Shown: positions 33,401 to 40,904 of the stretch, piece after piece | Position numbering within the stretch: position 1 is the first letter of the stretch | How the letters are laid out: the number at the start of each line of letters is the position of its first letter | Assembly (NCBI GenBank): GCA_026397315.1 | Contig: JAPLVC010000001.1 | Span: forward strand, 1 to 64,000 | DNA from: Candidatus Aenigmatarchaeota archaeon | Lineage (GTDB): Archaea > Aenigmatarchaeota > Aenigmatarchaeia > QMZP01 > QMZT01 | Direction: 5' to 3' | Length of the DNA: 64,000 nucleotides | Made by a program: the position numbers and the translations under genes | Notes under the pieces: generated by a model | What the model was told of the DNA's origin: nothing | The model's input: the letters and a program-made list of their open reading frames with translations, nothing else | The model's database searches: none

Positions 33401-36290
33401 CGCTTCAGGCACATGTTTCTACGACGACATCACCTGCGCCAACGGCAACAGCGCGAACGGGACACAGGCGACCGTTTACGGCAACGGATACGATTTCGGC
33501 GCCACATGCTATCATGGCGACTGGTCCTGCGGCGACGGGACGTATGCTAACGGCAGCAGCTGTACGATGGCGTGCAGCGGAGCTAGCGAATGTTGCACAA
33601 GCCAGAACATCTACACCGACGCTGTCGGTTGCTCCGACACTGGATGCGCGCAAACCAATCATGAAAGAGACAGCGGCTCGAGCTATTGCACGGCCACCGC
33701 TAGCGGATGCACGGCATACGACTGGAATATAGGCGGCGAGATTAACGCTAGCGTATGCTGCGGCGACGATGCTGGTGAGAACATCCTGGTAAGGTTCTGC
33801 GGTTCGTGGTGCACTTCGAACTCGAGCGACGACGCATGCTGCGACGCGGGCAGCAAGTGTGTTTATGAAAATTCATGCTACGATTCTGCTTCATGTTATT
33901 CGAACGACGCTTACTGCGACGCTGGCACCTGGCGCGACTCGGACGGAGGGCAGACATACTGCGAGGCCTGCGCCGGCGCGGGCAGGTGGAACGCGGGCGG
34001 TGAAATCTCGCCTACGACATGCTGCAGCGACGACACTGGCGAGAATTATGCGTACAGGCTTGCGGACGGAGGGATGGACAACAGCTGGGCCACGAATTCC
34101 AGCGATAACGCATGCTGCAACGCCGCGGACAAATGCGTCGCGGAAAGCGTATGCTATGCGAGCGGCTCGCGCAACGATACGGACAGCGACGGGGACGACG
34201 ACTACTGCAACGCTGGCACGTGGTATGACTGCAACACCCAGTCTGACTGTCCTGCCGGTTACGACTGCTACGGCGGCGACTGCGTCGACGTGATAGACCT
34301 TTCATATGTTTTGCCCACGCCATCGCACGACTCGGTCAACACTGACAACTCGGTCACCATAAACGTCACGGCCAACGATACTCAGGGCAACGGCATAGAC
34401 ACGTGCACGCTTGAATGGAACGGCGTGAACGAAACGATGACCAAGCACGGCAGCGGGACGTATGTCACCTGCCATTCGGACAAAGCCACGATGGCTGGCC
34501 AGAGCTACACTTTCCGCGTCTACGCGAACGACAGCGCGGGCGTGATAGAACTCGAGAACGAGAGGACGTTCGCTGAGAACACCGTACCGTCGATGATGTC
34601 GGTTTACATGAATGTCAGCTACGCCAAGAACGGCGACACCGTGATCATCGCCAGCTCAGGCGCGTCGGACGGTGATGGCGATACTTATTGCATGCGCTGC
34701 GGCAATACCAGCGGCGATGAAAACGTCTGCAATTCGACGCTCGGCTCCGGCGAAATGAACTGCACGTTCGCCAGTGCATGGAGCGGCAATTCACAGCATC
34801 CTGTTTACTGCCGCCTTTACGACGGTTATGAATATTCTTCCGAAAGCAACGCTAGTCTGACAGCGGACAACACGCCTCCGACGCCGGAACCTGCGCAGGT
34901 TTCGTCGCTAGCTCTGGGCTCGACGACAGCATCAGTGACTTCCGTTGTGGCTAGCGACAGCGGTTCCGGACTGCATGCGACTGCATACAGGTTTTATGAT
35001 GCAGGCGTATGGAGCGATTGGCAGGCTTCAAATGTTTACGTTAACTCGTCGCTAGCGCCGAACACGCAATACTGTTTCCGCGCGCAATGCAGGGACAACG
35101 TGAGCAACGTGGGAACGCAGAGCAATGAAACATGCAATTACACCCTTGCGGACCAACCGTCGATAACAAGGGTCGCATGCTATTACGGCGGCACGCACAT
35201 CTGTGTCGTAAATTTCTCCATGGCGTTGAATCCGACGGGAGTTGATTATTACATAGAAGAGACCAGCGGCAACGCCGGAGGCAGCGACGAGAACTGGACC
35301 ACGTGGTCCGGCGAGCCGTCGTATAGCGACGTGGTCTCGATGCCGCACACCCAGTATTGTTACAGGATAAAGGCGAGGAACCAGAACGATGAGGAAACCT
35401 CTTACTCCTCCGCAGTTTGCAATACCACGTATAACAACCTGCCTTCCGCTTCGAACGTGAAGACTTACGATTCCACGATGACGCAGAAGAGCTTGCTCCG
35501 CGCGGGAAGGATGATATACATAAGAGCCGACGCGACCGACGGCGACGGAGCGGGTGATATAGAAAGCGTGAAGATAAGGATACGCAACAACAACAGCGAC
35601 ATAATGGTCAACAATGCCGACATGACAGCTATTGCATCGATAACGGACGGCTACACGTACCAGTATCAATACACAATCCCGTCGAACGCCGACGGGGTAT
35701 GGCAGATCGAAATCACCGCCACGGACCTGGGCGCGGCTGAGAACGTGACTTACGCGTCTTTCACCGTAGTCTCGCTGAAGCTCAACATAAAACTCGTGCT
35801 TAACGAGACGCAAGCCAGCACCTATGTCCCGGGAGCAGGCGAAAAGAGCTTCGCTGACTTGGCTTACGCGTATTACGCCATACCGCAGAACTATTACATA
35901 ACATCGTATTATGCGGGCGCGCTTTACGGTCTCGTGTTCCAGAACCAGCAGCCGCTGGGCGTCCTGGTCGACAAAGGCGTCGATAGCGTGACGCTGGGCC
36001 TGGACCTGAAATACCCGAATTCGATAGCGTTCGTCGTGAGCTCGAAAGGCGACTGGAAGAACATGCAGAACAGGATTGGCCTGATAAACAGCGGCTCTTT
36101 CCTGCAGTTTTCGGAACCGACGTTCTCGTTCGGCCTCGGAGACAAATATCCCATGGCGATAGTGCTTAATTACGATAACATGGACATACTCGGCAGGAGA
36201 ATGGACGTCGGCAAGGGAAGCAACAATATTGCCATAAGACACGAGGGCCTTTTCGACGAGGACATAGGCCTCAACATATCGAGAAAGTGA
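30438..36290 (+). CDS. Giant Cys-rich modular secreted protein in the secretion locus
   Basis: A 1950-residue protein. Residues 1-26 are a signal peptide (WRKLFFALLLLCLLLATATYA). About 27-215 is dense in cysteine pairs. Modules based on a CCGDDAGEYY-like core appear six times (near residues 238, 357, 498, 593, 1113 and 1198). Between about 645 and 1045 there are eleven copies of a motif like YYGDITCSDGSxxNG, some grouped into a longer GWGWYNSSLTTTPAV unit seen three times. Residues about 1290-1770 look like three to four Ig/FN3-type sandwiches, then a unique C-terminal domain. No C-terminal membrane anchor is visible. Sitting between ATPase and platform genes, it may be exported by, or form the surface part of, that machine. 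The family is unknown to me. Confidence 0.85.
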   Translation: MLPWRKLFFALLLLCLLLATATYADASIECDTCAPCISSCDNKCYVEGCYGTANNCAACYDWGEYRCDTSYCGATCDVVSGCPDTCVSSTLYTGRTCNTACSSCSCTTGSATDCLTQCGGPCTARTGCTSGACSGLSDCGDNTCADGIGCTSTCSHACGAECDVDGECTTDYCAGTCGTGADSCAWRDYYCTSGCACTYDAYDADTTSGRCTGCSQNWNTGGSGDCTGESGCTTACCGDDSGENYRTFVEYAGNAHGVMDWGASQKTCCDAADQINYNSQCVTSGSGGNAVDTGYTGHDKYGYPYTTGWLDLDGHSTWPAVYGANVCGGGWIYMLYGDSTGERCGTAGGDACDEDENYGCCGDDAGEYYLYRQNYNYPGGDQVGGITATATGDYACCDTSTDCVYNNVCYALSSDFTTTAYDLDGNGVKDSYCYNNGGTGQWLNVDRHQSYCDASPLGSGHWNIGGDADAETSYYQAGGGGVYCDIGLAGYPSRQCCCGDDAGEYYNTCTDSSANGDCGADTTACCSANTKCIDHTGACQSTDSCYTFGSGGLMSWCNSGTWEDPDEASGYCTATGCAYSWMSNVPTSGTRCCGDDTGSDNSYYYSANPTTATSLSCERCNAGTYASANTYYGNGYMPGSSTTRTCYYGDITCSAASGANGTSISVYGWGWYNSSLTTTPAVICLSGAATCSDGSAANDSASTLYGNGRWSGTDKTTDTSGTCYYGDITCSDGSEGNGASASLIGNGNSNGCSLTTATGCTCYYGDLTCADNSAANGTSTGIIGNGNLQGSGTSRTCYYGDMGCSDNSATNGTTQTVFGWGWYNASLTTTPAVLCMSDAATCTNGNAANDTISILFGNGYLYGSGTSRVCFYNDITCASGSENNGTSATVYGWGWYNSSLTTTPAVICRSNAGSCSDGSYANDSATTLCGNGYFSSSAASCSSADATSATSGYCYYGDITCSSGSEANGAVSSLLLGNGYTTDTPASDASGTCFYDDITCANGNSANGTQATVYGNGYDFGATCYHGDWSCGDGTYANGSSCTMACSGASECCTSQNIYTDAVGCSDTGCAQTNHERDSGSSYCTATASGCTAYDWNIGGEINASVCCGDDAGENILVRFCGSWCTSNSSDDACCDAGSKCVYENSCYDSASCYSNDAYCDAGTWRDSDGGQTYCEACAGAGRWNAGGEISPTTCCSDDTGENYAYRLADGGMDNSWATNSSDNACCNAADKCVAESVCYASGSRNDTDSDGDDDYCNAGTWYDCNTQSDCPAGYDCYGGDCVDVIDLSYVLPTPSHDSVNTDNSVTINVTANDTQGNGIDTCTLEWNGVNETMTKHGSGTYVTCHSDKATMAGQSYTFRVYANDSAGVIELENERTFAENTVPSMMSVYMNVSYAKNGDTVIIASSGASDGDGDTYCMRCGNTSGDENVCNSTLGSGEMNCTFASAWSGNSQHPVYCRLYDGYEYSSESNASLTADNTPPTPEPAQVSSLALGSTTASVTSVVASDSGSGLHATAYRFYDAGVWSDWQASNVYVNSSLAPNTQYCFRAQCRDNVSNVGTQSNETCNYTLADQPSITRVACYYGGTHICVVNFSMALNPTGVDYYIEETSGNAGGSDENWTTWSGEPSYSDVVSMPHTQYCYRIKARNQNDEETSYSSAVCNTTYNNLPSASNVKTYDSTMTQKSLLRAGRMIYIRADATDGDGAGDIESVKIRIRNNNSDIMVNNADMTAIASITDGYTYQYQYTIPSNADGVWQIEITATDLGAAENVTYASFTVVSLKLNIKLVLNETQASTYVPGAGEKSFADLAYAYYAIPQNYYITSYYAGALYGLVFQNQQPLGVLVDKGVDSVTLGLDLKYPNSIAFVVSSKGDWKNMQNRIGLINSGSFLQFSEPTFSFGLGDKYPMAIVLNYDNMDILGRRMDVGKGSNNIAIRHEGLFDEDIGLNISRK
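31513..31948 (+). repeat. In-frame direct repeat bounding an AT-richer module in the giant gene
   Basis: The same 25 bases (starting GCTGCTGCGGCG) occur at 31513-31537 and 31924-31948, exactly 411 bases (137 codons) apart and in the same frame, encoding part of the CCGDDAGE core. The DNA between them uses many A/T-ending codons (for example AATTATAATTAT) unlike the GC-ending codons before and after. This fits a module inserted or exchanged by recombination at the conserved core sequence. Confidence 0.75.
32330..33570 (+). repeat. Tandem coding repeats (eleven YYGDITC-type modules)
   Basis: Eleven imperfect units with the pattern aromatic-aromatic-G-D-x-x-C-x-x-G-S-x-x-N-G follow one another at intervals of about 25-45 residues. 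Three contain the longer GWGWYNSSLTTTPAV block. The DNA of these three blocks differs at many third positions while the protein is nearly constant, so the repetition is old and kept by selection on the protein. Confidence 0.8.
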
Positions 36291-36345
36291 ATCGTTTCTG
36301 CGTCAAGAGTCTTGAAATATAAGCGGACTAGGACAATTAATAAAC

Positions 36346-38460
36346 ATGGTCAGCCTCTTCAAAAAAAAGAAGAACGACAGGGCAAAGGAAGAAGCATCTG
36401 AAGGCGTCCCGGACAGCATAATAAAAAGCTACCAGACGCTGCGCTTCCCGGAAGACAGGAAAGTAACGGTCACGTCGAGGGAATTCCAGCTGTTCAAGAA
36501 AAAGGAAGACATCCCGCTCACGTGGTTCGAAAGGCTCGCCGGCATTGCGGGAAAGATAATTTCCGTTAACCCGCCGGACGCGAAGACGAAAGCGGACATC
36601 GACAGCGCCATAAACTTCACCGGCATGCGCATCACGTCCAAGGACGTCACGGCGCTCGTTTATCTGACGATAATGTTTTTCGTGATTTCATCCATCATAC
36701 TCGTGGCGCTGGCTCTCATTCCTTTAATGGGCATACTGTTCATATCAGCCGCCGGAGTCGCCTTGGCGTTCTATTTCCTGAAATATCCGATCAACCAGAT
36801 GAAGATGTACAGGATCGAAGCCTCGTCGCAAGTCGTGCTGGCCATCCTTTACATGGTCGTGTCGATGCGCGTCACTCCCAATCTCGAGCAGGCGCTGCGC
36901 TTCTCAGCGGCGAACGTCACTGGTCCGCTCGCATGGGACATGCGCAAGCTGCTGTGGGACATAGAGATGGGCAAGTATTATTCCGCGTCACAAGCCATGA
37001 CAGATTACATTGCCAAATGGAAATCCGAGAACGAGGAGTTTTCTGAAGCGCTGCGGCTTATCCGCGACTCGCGCACGCACAGTTCCGAGAAGGCGGAGAT
37101 AATCCTCGACGAGGCGCTCGACGTCATACTCAGCGGCACCAAGACGCGCATGAAGCACTACGCCCAGGATCTCACGCTGCCTGTCAGCATAATACACATG
37201 ATGGGCATCGTGCTTCCGATACTCGGCAGCATCATGGCGCCGCTAGCGGCCGTCTTCCTTTCCGACATCGCGAAGCCGGAATATTTCTTCGCGCTTTACG
37301 ACGTCATCCTGCCGATATTCATCATATGGTTCATCAACTCCATCCTGAAGAAGCGCCCGACTACATTCTCGCAGGTCGACACTTCCATGCATCCCGACCT
37401 CCCGCCGCAGGGCAGCTTCAGCGTGAGGATTGGCAAGAAGAAAGTAAATCTTCCAGCCATGCCGTTCGCCTTAATCGTGGGCCTCGCCTTCATCCTGCCG
37501 GCGCTGCTTTTCTTCGCGGCGAACCCGGAATCCATAATCTCGGCGAAAGGGACGCACGACATAGTGTCCATGGTCATGTCCATGATGCTGATATTGGGAG
37601 GGGCCTTCGGCATCGCGACTTATTGCATACTTTCCAATTTCCAGCGCATAAGCATACAGGACGACGTGCTGAAGACGGAGAGCGAGTTCGAGATGGCGCT
37701 GTTCCAGCTGGGCAACAGGATTTCCGGCGGCATACCGCCCGAGCTGGCCATAGAGAAATCCGCCGACGACGTGAAAGACCTGAGCATTTCCGGCCTCTTC
37801 ACGATAACGATAAGGAACATGAGAAACCTCGGCATGACATTCAGGGAGGCGCTGCTCGACGAGAAATACGGCGCGATACGCTACTACCCGAGCAACCTGA
37901 TAAGGAACATCATGTTCATGGTCGTGGACATAGCCAGAAAAGGCGTCAAATACGCCGCCGAGGGCATGCTCACCGTCTCGAAATACCTGCGCAACATCCG
38001 CGAGACGCAGGAATACATCCGCGACCTGTTACAAGAATCGGTGTCGTCGATGAAGTTCCAGGCCTACATGCTCACCCCGATGGTAACGGGGCTCATAGTC
38101 TCGATGGCCCAGATAATCATAAAGGTGCTTGCCATCCTCAGCTCCAAGCTGAGCAGCCTGAGCGCGGGCACCGACATGCCCATAAACATCAGCGGCGGCC
38201 TGATGGGAGGCGGCGACATGTCCAGCACAGTCTCGCCGGAGATATTCCAGATAATCATAGGCATCTACCTGATAGAAATAATAATAATCCTCGCCATGTT
38301 CATGACCAAGATATCACAGGGAGAGAACAAGGTCTACATGTGGTACACTGCTGGCAAGATGTTAATCGTAGCGGTGGTCATGTACTTCCTGGTCGCGCTC
38401 GGAGCTTCGACGATGTTCGGCGAGCTCATAGCCAGCGCGGTCGAGGGCATAACAGGATGA
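36346..38460 (+). CDS. TadC/FlaJ/GspF-like secretion platform membrane protein, double-length
   Basis: A 704-residue inner-membrane protein that would form the platform to which the ATPase docks. It has two T2SF-type cytoplasmic helical domains. The first lies around residues 160-270 (VVSMRVTPNLEQALRFSAANV), the second around 445-570 (FQLGNRISGGIPPELAIEKS, IRNMRNLGMTFREALLDEKYG). Membrane helices lie near 100-150, 275-335, 370-430, 585-610 and 640-695. The duplicated arrangement is seen in several archaeal pilus systems. The ATG at 36346 starts a soluble, basic N-terminal segment of about 95 residues. It lies downstream of the giant surface protein on the same strand. Confidence 0.9.
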   Translation: MVSLFKKKKNDRAKEEASEGVPDSIIKSYQTLRFPEDRKVTVTSREFQLFKKKEDIPLTWFERLAGIAGKIISVNPPDAKTKADIDSAINFTGMRITSKDVTALVYLTIMFFVISSIILVALALIPLMGILFISAAGVALAFYFLKYPINQMKMYRIEASSQVVLAILYMVVSMRVTPNLEQALRFSAANVTGPLAWDMRKLLWDIEMGKYYSASQAMTDYIAKWKSENEEFSEALRLIRDSRTHSSEKAEIILDEALDVILSGTKTRMKHYAQDLTLPVSIIHMMGIVLPILGSIMAPLAAVFLSDIAKPEYFFALYDVILPIFIIWFINSILKKRPTTFSQVDTSMHPDLPPQGSFSVRIGKKKVNLPAMPFALIVGLAFILPALLFFAANPESIISAKGTHDIVSMVMSMMLILGGAFGIATYCILSNFQRISIQDDVLKTESEFEMALFQLGNRISGGIPPELAIEKSADDVKDLSISGLFTITIRNMRNLGMTFREALLDEKYGAIRYYPSNLIRNIMFMVVDIARKGVKYAAEGMLTVSKYLRNIRETQEYIRDLLQESVSSMKFQAYMLTPMVTGLIVSMAQIIIKVLAILSSKLSSLSAGTDMPINISGGLMGGGDMSSTVSPEIFQIIIGIYLIEIIIILAMFMTKISQGENKVYMWYTAGKMLIVAVVMYFLVALGASTMFGELIASAVEGITG

Positions 38461-38529
38461 CGATTTCGAATGACGACCTGAACTATAAATCCAAGTCGTC
38501 TATCGCTTTCTTTTTCTGAAAGAAAAAGG

Positions 38530-38604
38530 GGCCACGGCCGAGATTTGAACTCGGGCTAAGAGATCCACAGTCTCTTGTGCTGACCAGGCTACACCACCGC
38601 GGCC
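38530..38604 (-). tRNA. tRNA-His (GTG)
   Basis: A cloverleaf on the minus strand: acceptor GCCGCGG pairs with CCGTGGC, the anticodon arm is AGAGA-CTGTGGA-TCTCT with anticodon GTG, and the T arm has GTTCAAAT. An extra 5' G (position -1) opposite C73 is encoded, as expected for tRNA-His. CCA is not encoded and there is no intron. Confidence 0.95.
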
Positions 38605-38657
38605 ATAGTAATATAATGAATCATCGATGCTTTAAAAATTTAAAAGCGGCGGGCCGT

Positions 38658-40250
38658 TTATTTTTCTTCCTTTTTTTCGTGGTGTTTTTCCTGCGGCTTG
38701 TCCTGCGGTTTCGCTTCCATCTCCGGCCTCATGAACGGGAACAGAATCACGTCGCGGATCGAGACCGAGTCTGTGAGCAGCATGGTCAGGCGGTCAATCC
38801 CGACTCCAAGACCCGACGTGGGCGGCATCCCGTATTCGAGCGCCTCGATGAAGTCCTCGTCCATGCGCTGGCTCTCGTCGTCGCCGCGCTTGAACTCTTT
38901 TTCGGCCTCCTGCCAGTACTCTCGAAGGCGGTTTGGGTCGTTCTCCTCGCAGTATGAAAGCCCCATTTCCCAGCCATTTATTATTATCTCGAATGCCTCG
39001 TTGAGCCTCGGGTCGTCCTTATTTATTTTCGCAAGTCCCGCCGCCTCGAACGGATAATCGTGAACCAGCGTGGGCTGGATGAGCTTCGGCTGGGCCAGCT
39101 CCTCGAACGTCGCTAACACTATCTGGCCCCACGTCTCGCATTTCTCCAGCTTGACTGCATCGACTCCAGCTTTGTGCGCCGCCTTTTTCGCTTCGCTAAA
39201 ATCGAGACTGTCGTAGTCGACGTGCGCGTGCTCCTTTATCGCGTCGAGCAAACGCACGCGCCTCCACGGCGTTTTCATGTCGAGCTCAGTGCCCTGGTAA
39301 TTCATCTTCGCGTGACCATGAACTTTCTTGGCGATGAAGCTGAACATCTCCTCGGCGAAAGTCATGTTGTCCTTGTAGTCGGCGTAGGCCCACATGGTCT
39401 CGACCTGCGTGAACTCGGGATTGTGCAGCTTGTCTATCCCTTCGTTGCGGAAGTCGCGCGAGAACTCGAATATCTTCTCGTAACCGCCCACGATGAGCCG
39501 CTTGAGATAGAGTTCATTAGAGATTCGCATGTAGACTTTCATGTCGAGCGCGTGCAGCTTCGACTCGAAAGGCCTTGCGGCCGCGCCGCCGTATATCGGC
39601 TGGAGTATCGGCGTTTCGACTTCGGTAAATCCTCGTTCAGTCATGAAGTCGCGGATGGCCTGCATGATTTTTGAGCGGTTGTCAAACGTCTTGCGCACGT
39701 CCGGGTTCAGTATTAGGTCGACGTATCGTTTTCGATAGCGCAACTCCTTGTCCTTGAGGCCGTACCAGTCCTTTGGAAGGGGGAGCAGTGATTTTGTCAG
39801 CAGTTCAAAGTCGTCCACGTGCACGCTCAGCTCTCCTCGTTGTGTGCGCAGCACGCTTCCATGCGCGCCGACAATGTCGTTGGTATTTATCATCGCATCG
39901 AAGAACGCGAACTTCTCGGGTCCCACACCTTTCTCGTCTATGAAAAGCTGTATTTTGCCAGTCCCGTCCTGCAAATCGGCGAATATGAGCTTGCCGTGCT
40001 TTCTTATCGACTTGAGGCGGCCGGCTATCGACGTTTTCGCTCCATGAAGATGCTCGCCGTTCTTGAGCTCTTTCGCTTTTTCTGCGATCGCTTCTATCAT
40101 GTGCGTCTTCTCGAAGCGCCTCTTGTATGGATCATTCGCTTTTCGCAGCTCTGCCAGCTTCGCTTTCCTCTCCTCGATTTCAGAAGCGGAAGCATCCTGC
40201 CCAGGCTGATCTGGGATTTTATGCTGGGAACTTTCATCTTTACTACTCAT
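38658..40250 (-). CDS. lysS: Class II lysyl-tRNA synthetase
   Basis: A 530-residue class II synthetase that charges tRNA-Lys. The OB-fold anticodon-binding domain covers about 60-170 and the catalytic domain about 190-505. Motif 2 is FEFSRDFRNEGIDKLHNPEFT and motif 3 is GLGVGIDRLTMLL, followed by DVILFPFMRPE. Many archaea use the unrelated class I LysRS instead, so a class II enzyme points to a lineage that has acquired or kept the bacterial/eukaryotic type. The C terminus is a short Lys/Glu/His-rich tail. Its start overlaps the end of the PLD-like gene by 8 bases, suggesting translational coupling. Confidence 0.93.
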   Translation of the reverse strand: MSSKDESSQHKIPDQPGQDASASEIEERKAKLAELRKANDPYKRRFEKTHMIEAIAEKAKELKNGEHLHGAKTSIAGRLKSIRKHGKLIFADLQDGTGKIQLFIDEKGVGPEKFAFFDAMINTNDIVGAHGSVLRTQRGELSVHVDDFELLTKSLLPLPKDWYGLKDKELRYRKRYVDLILNPDVRKTFDNRSKIMQAIRDFMTERGFTEVETPILQPIYGGAAARPFESKLHALDMKVYMRISNELYLKRLIVGGYEKIFEFSRDFRNEGIDKLHNPEFTQVETMWAYADYKDNMTFAEEMFSFIAKKVHGHAKMNYQGTELDMKTPWRRVRLLDAIKEHAHVDYDSLDFSEAKKAAHKAGVDAVKLEKCETWGQIVLATFEELAQPKLIQPTLVHDYPFEAAGLAKINKDDPRLNEAFEIIINGWEMGLSYCEENDPNRLREYWQEAEKEFKRGDDESQRMDEDFIEALEYGMPPTSGLGVGIDRLTMLLTDSVSIRDVILFPFMRPEMEAKPQDKPQEKHHEKKEEK

Positions 40251-40839
40251 ATTCCACCCATGCTTTTTCGAAATACGTCTCCATCTGGCGCGCCAGCGCC
40301 TCGGAGTATATTATGACGTTGGCCTCGCGGTTCGCTTCGAATGAATAATGTTCCAGATGCGACGAGCCTATTATAACAATTTTCGAGTCTATTATTATAA
40401 AGTTAGCGCCGGATGTTGTGTTGGTCGAATCGTATCGTATGCTCATGTTCCTCGCGTCTATCGTCACCAGGACGTCCCTGGACGTGGCCTTTCTCGAAGT
40501 TATTATCTTAACATCAACGCCTCTTCCGAGCGCGCCTTCCATGCTTTCGACGACGCGGTTGACGCTGCTCTTCGGGTAGGAAAAGTAGAATCTCATGTCG
40601 TACATCATCATGCGAACGCTGGTATTGGCCGAGTTTATCAGGCCCGTCACCGCCGGGAAATAATCCCTGTCAGTGACCAGACGGACCTGGTTCCCGCCGA
40701 TGTCAAAAGGGCCGTGCGATGACAGCGTGAAAGCGAAATACGCGTAAGTCAGAAGCGAGCCGAGCAGCGCAGCGGCCGCCAGCCATATACAAAAAGCCCT
40801 GAAATCGATTTTCCCGCAAGGCATATGCTTCGCGCACAT
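40243..40839 (-). CDS. Membrane-anchored phospholipase D-like protein lacking the HKD histidine
   Basis: A 198-residue protein with one N-terminal membrane helix (about 13-36) and a single PLD-fold domain facing outside. The region that should hold HxKxxxxD reads GANFIIIDSK, so the aspartate is kept but the histidine and lysine positions are Gly and Asn. The following GSSHLEHYSFEANREANV corresponds to the usual GSxN segment. Without the histidine it should not hydrolyse phosphodiesters, so a binding role is more likely. It precedes lysS with overlapping ends. The start may be the second Met (MPCGK). Confidence 0.72.
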   Translation of the reverse strand: MCAKHMPCGKIDFRAFCIWLAAAALLGSLLTYAYFAFTLSSHGPFDIGGNQVRLVTDRDYFPAVTGLINSANTSVRMMMYDMRFYFSYPKSSVNRVVESMEGALGRGVDVKIITSRKATSRDVLVTIDARNMSIRYDSTNTTSGANFIIIDSKIVIIGSSHLEHYSFEANREANVIIYSEALARQMETYFEKAWVEYE

Positions 40840-40904
40840 AGCTATACTATATAAGTTAATTATAATAATAAATAGAAATAGAGGCAGCCATAATTTTGGT
40901 GGGT

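Noticed and set aside
35052-36242. 396-residue minus-strand ORF
   Set aside because: Antisense to the C-terminal domains of the giant surface protein; low-complexity Arg/Val/His composition.
30438-36290. Diversity-generating retroelement as the cause of module variation
   Set aside because: No reverse transcriptase, template repeat or adenine-biased variable region is seen; recombination at the 25-base repeat explains the pattern better.
37326-38519. 397-residue plus-strand ORF in another frame
   Set aside because: Shadow of the platform membrane protein; His/Arg/Gly-rich with no hydrophobic segments.
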